From an uncultured Pelagibacteraceae bacterium (GTDB lineage Bacteria > Pseudomonadota > Alphaproteobacteria > Pelagibacterales > Pelagibacteraceae): a stretch of DNA of 64,000 bases. The notes beneath the pieces were generated by a model. The model saw nothing but the letters and a program-made list of their open reading frames with translations. It did not search any database and was not told the origin of the DNA. Numbering within the stretch: position 1 is the first letter of the stretch; each line of letters starts with the position of its first letter. The translations under genes and the position numbers were made by a program. Of the stretch, positions 9,318 through 17,648 are shown in pieces. The stretch is from positions 124,001-188,000 of the forward strand of contig CACKCQ010000001.1 of assembly GCA_902598655.1 (NCBI GenBank), given 5' to 3'.

Positions 9318-10588
9318 AATTGCTCAGATTCTGTTGAGCCTTCCATTGCTGTTGTAGAGCTCTTTCCAGAACTTATTGTATTGGAAACTGCATCAAAATA
9401 AGAAGTTCCAACTTCTCGTTGATGTTTAACACTGGTATATCCATCTTTTTCTCTAGCAAATTCATTTTGTTGTATTCTAGAGTAAGCAGTCATACCTTCC
9501 TTTTTATATTTCTCTGCAAGCTCGAAAATAGCAATATTTTGCGTATGGAAACCTGCTAAAGTTATAAATTGAAATTTATATCCCATCATTCCAATTTTAG
9601 TTTGAAATGTTGCAATCTCATCATCAGATAAATGTTTCTTCCAATTAAATGATGGAGAACAATTATAAGCTAACATCTTACCAGGAAATTTTGCATGTAT
9701 TGCATCAGCAAACTTTTTTGCTTCTTCTAAATTAGGTGTTGCAGTTTCACACCATATTAGATCCGCGTAAGGTGCATAAGCTAACCCTCTTGAGATTGCT
9801 TGATCAATACCATCTTTTACATAATAAAAACCTTCAGGTGATCTTCCTCCTGTTAAAAACGGTTTGTCATTTTCATCAAAATCGTTTGTTATTAGTTTCG
9901 CAGCGTTGGCATCTGTTCTTGCAAGAATAATGAGAGGAACGTCGGCAATATCAGCTGCCAATCTTGCTGCTTTTAGATTTCGGACCATGGTTCCAGTAGG
10001 AACAAGTACCTTACCACCCATATGTCCACATTTTTTTTCACTAGCTAGTTGGTCTTCAAAATGAACTCCGGCTGCGCCAGCTTTTATAAATTTTTTTGTT
10101 AGCTCAAATACATTTAACGGCCCGCCAAATCCTGCTTCGCCATCTGCAATAATTGGCAACATGTAATCAGTTCTTTCGCTGCTTTTCATATCTCCATCTG
10201 CTATTTCCATATGTTGAATTTGATCAGCTCTAATTAAAGAATTATTCATAGTCTCAACTAATTTAGGTGCGCTGTCGTAAGGATATAAAGATTGATCAGG
10301 ATACATTTCACCAGCACTGTTTGCGTCTGCTGCAACTTGCCAACCACTTAAATAAATTGCTTTTAAACCTGCTTTTGCATGTTGAACAGCTTGATTTCCC
10401 GACAAAGACCCAAGTGTGTTTACATATGGCTCTGTATTTAACAATCCCCAAAGTTTTTGAGATTGCTGTTTGCACATTGAATACTCAATTTTAATGGATC
10501 CTCTTAACCTTTCAACTTCTTCTGGCTTATAATCCCTTTGTATTCCTGCAAATCTTTTCAACTCGTACGAGATTTTCTCTGCTGACAT
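9314..10588 (-). CDS. aceA: Isocitrate lyase
   Basis: A 424-residue isocitrate lyase that splits isocitrate to glyoxylate and succinate in the glyoxylate bypass. The catalytic-loop motif KKCGHMGGK puts the active Cys at residue 187; metal and substrate residues lie in the [12 protein letters not shown] segment. A Shine-Dalgarno-like GGAG sits a few bases before the ATG at 10586-10588. A 53-codon gene lies 26 bases upstream on the same strand and probably shares the transcript. Control by the divergent ScfR-type regulator (10886) is expected from context. Malate synthase is not in this window. Confidence 0.97.
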   Translation of the reverse strand: MSAEKISYELKRFAGIQRDYKPEEVERLRGSIKIEYSMCKQQSQKLWGLLNTEPYVNTLGSLSGNQAVQHAKAGLKAIYLSGWQVAADANSAGEMYPDQSLYPYDSAPKLVETMNNSLIRADQIQHMEIADGDMKSSERTDYMLPIIADGEAGFGGPLNVFELTKKFIKAGAAGVHFEDQLASEKKCGHMGGKVLVPTGTMVRNLKAARLAADIADVPLIILARTDANAAKLITNDFDENDKPFLTGGRSPEGFYYVKDGIDQAISRGLAYAPYADLIWCETATPNLEEAKKFADAIHAKFPGKMLAYNCSPSFNWKKHLSDDEIATFQTKIGMMGYKFQFITLAGFHTQNIAIFELAEKYKKEGMTAYSRIQQNEFAREKDGYTSVKHQREVGTSYFDAVSNTISSGKSSTTAMEGSTESEQF

Positions 10589-10614
10589 TATTTCTCCTTT
10601 AAAACTAATTCTTT

Positions 10615-10776
10615 TTACTTTTCGCTATATTCTTCAGTAAACTCATTCATTCCACTTGATCCCCAATCGCAGTGGTCATCTCTTATATAAACCCCTCTGC
10701 TTCTATGCTCTTGATGCTCTTGGTGATTTGTAGTTTGAGAACTAGTTTCAGTGTTTTTTAAAGTATTTTTATCCAT
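10615..10776 (-). CDS. Unannotated 53-aa acidic protein upstream of aceA
   Basis: A complete frame from the ATG (minus strand, 10774-10776) to a TAA at 10615-10617, too short for usual gene-calling cutoffs. The protein begins [13 protein letters not shown], has a His/Glu-rich middle ([11 protein letters not shown]) and an ordered-looking C-terminus with aromatic, Cys and acidic residues ([14 protein letters not shown], then TEEYSEK). It lies 26 bases ahead of aceA in the same direction and directly downstream of the 9-bp repeats. This position argues for co-expression with isocitrate lyase. No family is recognised. Conservation in related genomes has not been tested here. Confidence 0.6.
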   Translation of the reverse strand: MDKNTLKNTETSSQTTNHQEHQEHRSRGVYIRDDHCDWGSSGMNEFTEEYSEK

Positions 10777-10788
10777 GTAAAGTTTATA

Positions 10789-10815
10789 ATTTACAATATT
10801 TACAAAATCTACAAA
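10789..10815. promoter_or_regulatory. Three tandem 9-bp repeats, probable ScfR operator
   Basis: Three consecutive 9-base units start at 10789, 10798 and 10807, reading ATTTACAAT, ATTTACAAA and ATCTACAAA. They begin 12 bases upstream of the start codon of the 53-aa gene of the aceA transcript. The same unit recurs in the second cluster near scfR. The spacing and position fit an operator for the divergent regulator; binding is inferred. Confidence 0.6.
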
Positions 10816-10848
10816 AAATGTTAAAAGTCTAGTAAATACAATAAATTT

Positions 10849-10879
10849 TTTGTAAATAATAATTTACAAAGTTTACAAA
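10849..10879. promoter_or_regulatory. Palindrome plus direct repeat, probable ScfR autoregulatory site
   Basis: An exact inverted repeat TTTGTAAAT/ATTTACAAA (10849-10857 and 10862-10870, 4-base spacer) is followed immediately by a further GTTTACAAA unit (10871-10879). It ends 6 bases before the scfR start codon. It shares its unit with the 10789-10815 cluster, so one protein could bind both sides of the intergenic region. Confidence 0.6.
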
Positions 10880-10885
10880 TAGTAA

Positions 10886-12310
10886 ATGAGTCAAGTAGAA
10901 TTAAATATTGGTCCAAAAATAAAAGCTTTTAGAAGACAGCTAGGTATGCAGGCAAATAAACTAGCCTCACAACTTAACATTTCACCAAGTTATTTAGCTT
11001 TAATCGAGGGAGGTAAAAGAAAAATTGACGGGGAATTACTTTTAAAAATTTGTGATGAGTTAAGCATCAACATTAGCGATCTAACAAATAAATCAGATAT
11101 CAATATGGTCAACACAATTTCAGAATTGCTTGATGATCAACTTTTTGAAGATTTGGATATAGTTGGTCCAGAAGTTAAAGATTTAGCAAATAGTAATCCA
11201 AAAATTGGTAAAGCTCTAATAAGATTAGGTGACATTTTGAAAAAAAAAGATCATGAATTGGTTAACAAAATTGAAAAACTTTCCGGAAAAATTGTAGATA
11301 ATAGAAAAAATTCTTTTCCTGGAGAAGTAATTTCAGATTTTTTGCAAGAAAATAGAAATTTTTTTCCAAAACTAGAAGAATTTGCAAATCAAATCTTTGA
11401 ACAAATAAAACAAAATAATAGAACAAGATATATTGCTTTATGTGATTATTTAAAATCAGAGTATAAAATTGAAGTACAAGATATAATTCCTGAAGAAGGA
11501 AAACCATTTTCAAAAATTTATGATAAAAAAAATAGAAAGTTGCTGTTGTCTGATTATTTGTCTTTGGAAACAAAGAAATTACATGCTGCAGCTCAAATTG
11601 TACAAGAGGGAGCCAGCGATATAATAAATTCTTATCTTGATACTTTTAATTATCCAAATGAAGAATCGAAAAAATTAACAAAAGTTGCTTTATTAAATTA
11701 TTGTGGTGCAGCAATTTTAATGCCCTATAAATTATTTCACTCAGAATGTAAAAAGCTTAAATATGATTTAGAGTTGTTGCAAAATACTTTTGCAACTTCA
11801 TTTGAACAAGTCACACATAGAGTAACATGTTTGAATGATCCAAAATTACCTGGAGTTCCTTTCCATTTTTTGAGAGTTGATGTCGCTGGTAATATTTCAA
11901 AAAGATTTTCATTGTCAGGCATTGAAATACCGCGTTATGGCGGTGCTTGTCCTCGATGGAATGTGTATTCAGCTTTTTCTAGACCTGGTGTTATTCAGGC
12001 TGCAGTAAGTAAAATGACTAATGGTGAAAAGTATGTATGTATCGCAAGAACTGTTGAAAAAGGTATAGGAAGATATGGACAAAAAAAAAGTATGTTATCT
12101 ATTGGGCTTGGATGTGAAGCCAAATATGCAAGAGATTTTGTTTATACGGAAAACTTAGATTTGAATGATAAAAAATCAGAGATACCTGTTGGGGTTTCAT
12201 GTAGAACTTGTGATAGACTGGATTGTTCTCAAAGAGCTTTTCCCCCATTACATAAAAAGTTTGATGTAGACATTAATTCTAGAGGAGTATCTGTATATGT
12301 CAGTGATTAA
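10886..12310 (+). CDS. ScfR/RamB-type transcriptional regulator
   Basis: A 474-residue regulator with an N-terminal XRE helix-turn-helix (about residues 10-65, LNISPSYLALIEGGKRK). The middle domain is IrrE-like but has lost the zinc HExxH (KLHAAAQIVQEGA in its place) and contains NYCGAAILMPYKLF. The C-terminal DUF2083-like region has a Cys cluster (CRTCDRLDCSQRAFPP). This is the architecture of short-chain-fatty-acyl-responsive regulators such as RamB, which control glyoxylate and propionate genes. It diverges from aceA across repeated TTTACAAA sites. Acyl-CoA sensing is inferred from the family. Confidence 0.9.
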   Translation: MSQVELNIGPKIKAFRRQLGMQANKLASQLNISPSYLALIEGGKRKIDGELLLKICDELSINISDLTNKSDINMVNTISELLDDQLFEDLDIVGPEVKDLANSNPKIGKALIRLGDILKKKDHELVNKIEKLSGKIVDNRKNSFPGEVISDFLQENRNFFPKLEEFANQIFEQIKQNNRTRYIALCDYLKSEYKIEVQDIIPEEGKPFSKIYDKKNRKLLLSDYLSLETKKLHAAAQIVQEGASDIINSYLDTFNYPNEESKKLTKVALLNYCGAAILMPYKLFHSECKKLKYDLELLQNTFATSFEQVTHRVTCLNDPKLPGVPFHFLRVDVAGNISKRFSLSGIEIPRYGGACPRWNVYSAFSRPGVIQAAVSKMTNGEKYVCIARTVEKGIGRYGQKKSMLSIGLGCEAKYARDFVYTENLDLNDKKSEIPVGVSCRTCDRLDCSQRAFPPLHKKFDVDINSRGVSVYVSD

Positions 12311-12845
12311 AAAACACATAAGTTTTATAATTATATTTTTATTTGTCAGTACAAATAATGTGTATTCAGACAATTTAAATATATTGTTTAAAGAATTGCT
12401 TAACGCAAAAAATTTACAACAAGCAGAAAAACTAGAGGATCAAATTTGGAATAAATGGACAAGACACCCAAACAATGATTATCTGACGAACAAATTAGAG
12501 AACGGAACTTATTCCATGTATCATCAGCAGTATAGAATGGCATTAAAACTATTTACAGACGTAATTAATGAGGACCCAAAATGGGCGGAGGGTTGGAATA
12601 AGAGAGCAACATTACTATTTATATTGGGTGATTATGAGAAATCGTTAGATGATATTGAAAAAGTTTTAGATCTAGAGCCAAGACATTTTGGAGCATTATC
12701 AGGACGAGCGCAAATATACTTAGGCTTAAAGGAATATGAAAAAGCAGTTGATGACTTGAGAAAAGCAAAATCTATTTATCCATTAATCAAAAGTGGAGAA
12801 AATATAAAGTTAATAGAAAAAATTATCAAAGACCAACAAATTTAA
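12297..12845 (+). CDS. Secreted TPR-repeat protein
   Basis: A 182-residue protein with a signal peptide (about 1-24, ending NNVYSDN). At least two tetratricopeptide repeats follow (EDPKWAEGWNKRATLLFILG and LEPRHFGALSGRAQIYLGL, about residues 95-160). It is probably a periplasmic protein-interaction scaffold. The ATG lies inside the end of scfR (14-base overlap), so the two are translationally linked. The stop overlaps the convergent stop of the lysine-rich gene by 4 bases. Confidence 0.85.
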   Translation: MSVIKKHISFIIIFLFVSTNNVYSDNLNILFKELLNAKNLQQAEKLEDQIWNKWTRHPNNDYLTNKLENGTYSMYHQQYRMALKLFTDVINEDPKWAEGWNKRATLLFILGDYEKSLDDIEKVLDLEPRHFGALSGRAQIYLGLKEYEKAVDDLRKAKSIYPLIKSGENIKLIEKIIKDQQI

Positions 12846-14020
12846 TTATTCTTAGATCTTTTTTTTGCAATCAGCTGGGTTAATGAATCTACCATTAAAT
12901 CTGAGGCTTTAAAAATTTCACTTGGTTTAAATTCATGTGAAATATTTTTTTCTTCATTTGTTTTATCTTCAATTACTATACCTTCATCTGGAGAATTATT
13001 TTTAATATAAATTAGTATCAACCACTCATCATCAATTGTCTCATCCCATTTTATAAATATCTCTCCAGTTTCGAATCTTCTGTCTATGCATCTCAAGATA
13101 GACATATGTTTAGTTATATATCTTTTGTTAAGTTGAAAAACTAAACTATTCGCACTTCTGTAGAAGCTTTCAAGTGCAAACTCAATTTTTTGCCTAGCTA
13201 AAGTATACTCCCTTTCTCTTTGAAGTAATTTTGCTCTATCGTCTCCTTCTTGTGTTTCTACACCTAGCGCCTCGACTCGTTCTCTTATTTTCTGATCTCT
13301 TATTTGTTGATATTTTAATTTTAGTTTTTCGATACGCTCTTGTAATCCTGAATAATCTTCTCTCTTTTCTCTTAAAGCTAATTTTTCTAGTTGTTCTAAT
13401 TCTTTTACCTCTCTTATTCTAAATTTTTCGATTTGTTTTTCTAATTTTAATTCTTGTAAAAATTTCTTTTGTCTCTCCGCCTGCTCTTTTCTTAGTATGG
13501 CCTGTTCTTTTCTTAAAAATAATTTTATATCCTTTGCTCTTTCTCTTTCTAATTTTTCTTCTTGTTTTAACTGGATTTCCTTTTCTTTTAAAAAACTTTC
13601 CTCGTCTGCTCTCTTTTGTTTCTCAATTTCGATTTTTTCCTTTTCTGCTTGCTCAATTTTCTCAAGTTTAATTTGCCTTTTTTCCTCAGCTCTTATTTCT
13701 TTAAAACGAATTAATCTAAATTCTATACTTTGAAAAAATTTTTGTATTAATTTATCAATTGCTAATAAATTAAAACTAAATTTGAAAGAAAACTTATTTT
13801 TTAAATCTTCCTCAAGTCTGACCGTTCTTGAAATAATACCCTTTTCAGTACTTGTCTTTAACTTAACTTTTTTTATTTTTTTTCTTCGATTTAATCTTTT
13901 TGTTATTTTTTTTTTTAATTTTGGTCTTTTTTTCTTTATTTTTGACTTGGATTTATTTTTTGATTTTTTAATCTTTGTTTTTAAATTTTTTTTTTTGGGT
14001 TTTTTTTTCTTTTTTTTCAT
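12842..14020 (-). CDS. Lysine-rich, coiled-coil hypothetical protein
   Basis: The 392-residue protein has three parts. Residues 1-60 are about 60% Lys/Arg, histone-tail-like. Residues about 100-270 are a long charged coiled coil rich in Glu, Lys, Gln and Arg. Residues about 270-392 look globular (RRFETGEIFIKWDETIDDEW, then a FKPSEIFKASDLM segment). The basic tail could bind nucleic acid, membrane phosphate or ribosomes. There is no signal peptide and no recognised domain. The first 40 bases of the gene contain A runs of 8, 9 and 11. It lies 29 bases after the cfa-like gene start-to-stop chain on the same strand. Confidence 0.75.
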   Translation of the reverse strand: MKKKKKKPKKKNLKTKIKKSKNKSKSKIKKKRPKLKKKITKRLNRRKKIKKVKLKTSTEKGIISRTVRLEEDLKNKFSFKFSFNLLAIDKLIQKFFQSIEFRLIRFKEIRAEEKRQIKLEKIEQAEKEKIEIEKQKRADEESFLKEKEIQLKQEEKLERERAKDIKLFLRKEQAILRKEQAERQKKFLQELKLEKQIEKFRIREVKELEQLEKLALREKREDYSGLQERIEKLKLKYQQIRDQKIRERVEALGVETQEGDDRAKLLQREREYTLARQKIEFALESFYRSANSLVFQLNKRYITKHMSILRCIDRRFETGEIFIKWDETIDDEWLILIYIKNNSPDEGIVIEDKTNEEKNISHEFKPSEIFKASDLMVDSLTQLIAKKRSKNN

Positions 14021-14049
14021 TTAAGAAATACAGCTTTATCAGCTAATTT

Positions 14050-15237
14050 TTAATAAATATAGTCTCTAGTATTAGGAACAGATCTTATATCTTTAGTTAG
14101 CTGCAGTTGAAATACAACTTGATCTCCCCATTTAAAAGCCATTTCACAACTTGTAAGATAAAATTCCCACATCCTTAAAAATTTTTCGTCAAACATTTCT
14201 AAAACTTGATCTTTTTTTGATAGAAATCTCTCTTTCCAATTTCTTAAAGTATGAGCATAGTGCATCCTTAAAATCTCTATATCTGTAGCTATAAGTCCAG
14301 AATCCTCTATTGGCCTTGCTATTTCGCTTAAACTAGGGGTATATCCACCAGGAAATATATATTTTGTTATCCAAGGCTGTGGGTCTCTGGGTGGTAAATT
14401 CGATCCAATTGTGTGTATCAAAGCTACTCCATCCTGTTTTAACATTTGAGACACTCTATTAAAATAGGTTTGATAGAATTTTTTTCCAACGTGTTCAAAC
14501 ATTCCAACGCTAACTATCCTATCAAATTTTTCATTCAATTGTCTGTAATCTATTAATTTAAATTCAACTTGATTATCTAAATTTAATTCTTTAGCTTTTT
14601 CTTGACTATATTTTAATTGATTTTGTGAAAGTGTAATTCCTGTAACTGAAGCTTTTGTTTTTTTTGCAATATCGATTGCAAGTGTACCCCACCCTGAGCC
14701 AATATCCAAAACTTTTTGGTTAGGTTGTATATGAAGTTTTTTAATTATGTGATCAATTTTATTTTCTTGAGCAGTTTCTAAAGTGTCATTTTCATTTTTG
14801 AAGTATGCGCATGAATATTGTCTTTTTTTATCAAGAAATAAATCGTATAATTTTTCTGAAATATCATAATGATGTGCAACATTTTGTTTAGATTTAACAA
14901 TTTTATTAAAACTTGTTAAGTATTTTAAAGTTCCCTTTATTTTATTTAATGTCTTTCCATAAATATTTATATCTGCTCTTCCAATATTTTTAAATGCTAT
15001 ATCAAGAAATTCTGTCAAAGTTCCATTTCTTAATCTTAAAGAACCATTTGTATACGCCTCACCAAAATATAGATCTGGATGGAAAAGTAATTTTTTATGC
15101 AAACTTTTATCTAACAACTGTAATTCTATAGGAATTTCTTTCAAAGGCTTTCCTATAACATACCTGTTAGAATTATAATCTATTAATATAAAGCCATCTT
15201 CTTTAAATAAATCATTTAAAAAGTTTATAAGTTTCAT
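14050..15237 (-). CDS. cfa: Cyclopropane-fatty-acyl-phospholipid synthase family methyltransferase
   Basis: A 395-residue SAM-dependent enzyme of the Cfa family, which methylenates unsaturated acyl chains of membrane phospholipids. The SAM-binding loop LDIGSGWG is at residues 177-184. Upstream lies the family QNVAHHYDISEKLYDLFLD segment, and downstream the FDRIVSVGMFEHVGKKFY and GSNLPPRDPQPWITKYIFPGGY motifs. The ATG overlaps the stop of the DapA-like gene by one base, so the two form one operon. A different methyl acceptor within the family cannot be excluded. Confidence 0.9.
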   Translation of the reverse strand: MKLINFLNDLFKEDGFILIDYNSNRYVIGKPLKEIPIELQLLDKSLHKKLLFHPDLYFGEAYTNGSLRLRNGTLTEFLDIAFKNIGRADINIYGKTLNKIKGTLKYLTSFNKIVKSKQNVAHHYDISEKLYDLFLDKKRQYSCAYFKNENDTLETAQENKIDHIIKKLHIQPNQKVLDIGSGWGTLAIDIAKKTKASVTGITLSQNQLKYSQEKAKELNLDNQVEFKLIDYRQLNEKFDRIVSVGMFEHVGKKFYQTYFNRVSQMLKQDGVALIHTIGSNLPPRDPQPWITKYIFPGGYTPSLSEIARPIEDSGLIATDIEILRMHYAHTLRNWKERFLSKKDQVLEMFDEKFLRMWEFYLTSCEMAFKWGDQVVFQLQLTKDIRSVPNTRDYIY

Positions 15238-16121
15238 TAAGCTGCTTTAAGGTTTTTTATATTAAAATTTAATTTATCTAATTCTGAAAAAAATAATTTT
15301 TCTTCATCTTTGGATAAAAGTTTTAAAGGTGGAATTAAATTTTTAAAATCAGAGTCTTCTGTGCTCATAAATGTATGTAGGCCTGAAATGAGATTATATT
15401 TATCAAATATACTTCTCACCATACAAAGTTTTTCGTTTGATGTTTGATTTAAATTATTTTTAAATTTATCATACACGTCTCTTGCTAAATAAGAGGTGAC
15501 ATTTGTTGTTGCTGTAATAATACCTGAGCATCCTAATTCTAGGCCCTTCAACAACTTACTTTCAGATCCAGGCATGACAGAAAAATTTTCAATCTTTAAA
15601 TTTTCATACAAGTTATAACTACTATCCTTTACTCCGAGAACATTTTTAGGGAAGCTTTTTGCTAACTTTGAAACACATTCTATGCTAAATTTATATCCAG
15701 ATAACTTTTCGAAATTATACAAAATTATTCTACAATCTTTGACATTTTCTATTAATTTGGAATAAAAATTAAAAACATCATCATCGTTATATTTATAGTA
15801 TGCTGGTGGCATAACTAAAAAATTTTCAAAGCCAATTGATTTTGAAATATTAAGCAAATTAATATTATCCCCTAACGAATTTAAGCCAGTTCCAATAATA
15901 AATTTATCTTTATGTTTGCTCCTAGGTAAAATATTAATGAGTTTAATTTTCTCGCTTAACGAAATTAATTGAGATTGGCCTGTGCTGCCAAAAAATATTA
16001 CTCCATGGCAACCTTTTTCAATTAGATTTTCAGCATGTTTTAATGTTTTTTCGCAGTCTAACTGTAAATTATTATCAAGTATAGATAGGCTTGCCGCATA
16101 AATACCATTGAAATATCCCAT
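15237..16121 (-). CDS. DapA-family (N-acetylneuraminate lyase/DHDPS) aldolase
   Basis: A 294-residue class I aldolase of the DHDPS/NAL superfamily. The Schiff-base lysine is K165 in VLGVKDSS, the catalytic tyrosine is near Y135 in ILYNFEK, and the substrate loop is GSTGQS at residues 45-50 where DapA usually has GTTGE. The altered loop and the cfa neighbour suggest a 2-keto-acid aldolase other than lysine biosynthesis, but the substrate is open. It is the first gene of the pair with cfa and diverges from the GT9 gene at 16170. Confidence 0.82.
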   Translation of the reverse strand: MGYFNGIYAASLSILDNNLQLDCEKTLKHAENLIEKGCHGVIFFGSTGQSQLISLSEKIKLINILPRSKHKDKFIIGTGLNSLGDNINLLNISKSIGFENFLVMPPAYYKYNDDDVFNFYSKLIENVKDCRIILYNFEKLSGYKFSIECVSKLAKSFPKNVLGVKDSSYNLYENLKIENFSVMPGSESKLLKGLELGCSGIITATTNVTSYLARDVYDKFKNNLNQTSNEKLCMVRSIFDKYNLISGLHTFMSTEDSDFKNLIPPLKLLSKDEEKLFFSELDKLNFNIKNLKAA

Positions 16122-16169
16122 ACCAAAAATTTATATAAAAATATAAAATAGTAAAGGTTTTAAAAATAC

Positions 16170-17129
16170 ATGAAAATCTTAGCAATTCAAAACAGGATGG
16201 GAATTGGTGATATGGTAATATTTCTTCCATACATAGAAGCCGTTGCAAAAAAATATAACGGTCAAGTAACTTTATTAGTAAAAGAAAATTCAAAAGCCGA
16301 ACACTTAATTAAAGATAATAAATACATTAATGAAATTATTATTTTAAAAAGAGATCGAACTAACAAAAATTTTCACGACGGATTGAACGGATTTTTTCGA
16401 CTAGTTTCTGATATTAAAAAATATCAATTTGATAAAGTATTGATTTTTAATTCTTCACTTAGATATAAGTTAGTTTGTAAGTTTGCAGGAATTAATGATA
16501 TTTATCAATATCCATTATTTAAAAAAAAAAATCAGCATATTATTGAAGCTGCTAATAAATTATTAAAAAATAATTTTAATCTAGAAATTAAAAGTGACCC
16601 AGTTATTGATATTAAAGATGAAAATGTTCAAAAAATAAAGTTAAAATTTAATTTTAGTGATGAGGTGAAAAATATATTGTTAGGAATTGGTGGATCAGGA
16701 CCAACAAAAAGAATTCCACCAAAAATATTTGTAGAATTTATGAATTTATGTTTAAAAAACTTTAAATGCAGATTTTTTTTAGCTACGGGTAACAAAAATG
16801 AAGAAATTGAAATTATGAACGAAATTTTAAGTTACCATAAGAATTTATGTACTCCATTAAATGAACTTAGTATTTCTGAAACTTTACCTATAATAAAAAA
16901 TTGCAATATTGCTGTTTGTAATGACTCAAGTTTCAGCCATTTATCTGCGGGGTTAGGAAAACCAACTATTGTTTTAATGTCAGATACCCCACTAATATAT
17001 GGAAGTTATAGCTCCAAAATGCATCCTCTTATACCAGATGGTGTAGAGAATGTTACTCATGGAACAGAGGGTAAGGAGCGAATAAATCCGTTAAAAATCT
17101 TTGAAAAATTTCAGAACTTAATTAGCTAA
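16170..17129 (+). CDS. Glycosyltransferase family 9 (heptosyltransferase-like)
   Basis: A 319-residue GT9 protein, the family of ADP-heptose:LPS heptosyltransferases. Visible features are the N-terminal ILAIQNRMGIGDMVIFLPYI motif, the C-terminal domain start LLGIGGSGPTKRIPP and the NDSSFSHLSAGLGKPTIVL motif (about residues 251-269) typical of the nucleotide-sugar site. It probably adds a core sugar to the outer-membrane glycolipid. No other LPS genes adjoin it. The stop overlaps the convergent J-domain gene by 8 bases. Confidence 0.85.
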   Translation: MKILAIQNRMGIGDMVIFLPYIEAVAKKYNGQVTLLVKENSKAEHLIKDNKYINEIIILKRDRTNKNFHDGLNGFFRLVSDIKKYQFDKVLIFNSSLRYKLVCKFAGINDIYQYPLFKKKNQHIIEAANKLLKNNFNLEIKSDPVIDIKDENVQKIKLKFNFSDEVKNILLGIGGSGPTKRIPPKIFVEFMNLCLKNFKCRFFLATGNKNEEIEIMNEILSYHKNLCTPLNELSISETLPIIKNCNIAVCNDSSFSHLSAGLGKPTIVLMSDTPLIYGSYSSKMHPLIPDGVENVTHGTEGKERINPLKIFEKFQNLIS

Positions 17130-17631
17130 TATTTTTAATAACGTTCTCTTTGGCTTCATTTACCAATGTTGCAATATTATTTAATTCTGGACTTCTATCG
17201 GGATGTATTTTTTTCATTATTTTTTTGTAAGATTGCAATACTTCGTCTTTTGTATATTTTTTTTTGGGGTCTAAATTTAAAATTCTATAAGATTCATCAA
17301 TAGACATTGCTTGAGATGAAACGTTTTGGTTAAATTGGTTAAAATTAAACCTCCCAGAATTTTTCAATACTCTTAAAAGGCCCCATAATCTAAACAATTG
17401 AAATAACGAAATACCAGCCTTTGTCTTTATTAATGGCAAAATGGCCAACATAAAAGGTAAAGAAAAAATGTACCTTCCCGCATATGCCATTATTACCGCT
17501 AACAATATTGAAGAAATTATAATAAATGTTCTTACAAATTTTGATATTTTTTTTGTTGAAGTTTTAGCAAACCAATTGAGTAAAATATAAAGAATTATAA
17601 AGATAATTAGTATTGCAAAAAAAATATTCAT
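17122..17631 (-). CDS. Membrane-anchored J-domain protein (Tim14/Pam18-like)
   Basis: A 169-residue protein. The N-terminus has TM segments at about 1-18 and 34-70, and a loop leads to a C-terminal J domain (about 112-169) with HPD in KKIHPDRSPE. This TM-plus-C-terminal-J order is that of alphaproteobacterial DnaJ-like proteins considered related to mitochondrial Tim14/Pam18. It would recruit DnaK to the inner membrane. The start codon is only 17 bases from the divergent ptrB start. Confidence 0.85.
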   Translation of the reverse strand: MNIFFAILIIFIILYILLNWFAKTSTKKISKFVRTFIIISSILLAVIMAYAGRYIFSLPFMLAILPLIKTKAGISLFQLFRLWGLLRVLKNSGRFNFNQFNQNVSSQAMSIDESYRILNLDPKKKYTKDEVLQSYKKIMKKIHPDRSPELNNIATLVNEAKENVIKNIS

Positions 17632-17648
17632 AAATTAATTAAATTTAA

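Noticed and set aside
13231..14024. Three plus-strand open frames opposite the lysine-rich gene.
   Set aside because: They are hydrophobic, Phe/Leu/Ser-rich mirror images of Lys/Glu codons on the other strand, with no start context or homology.
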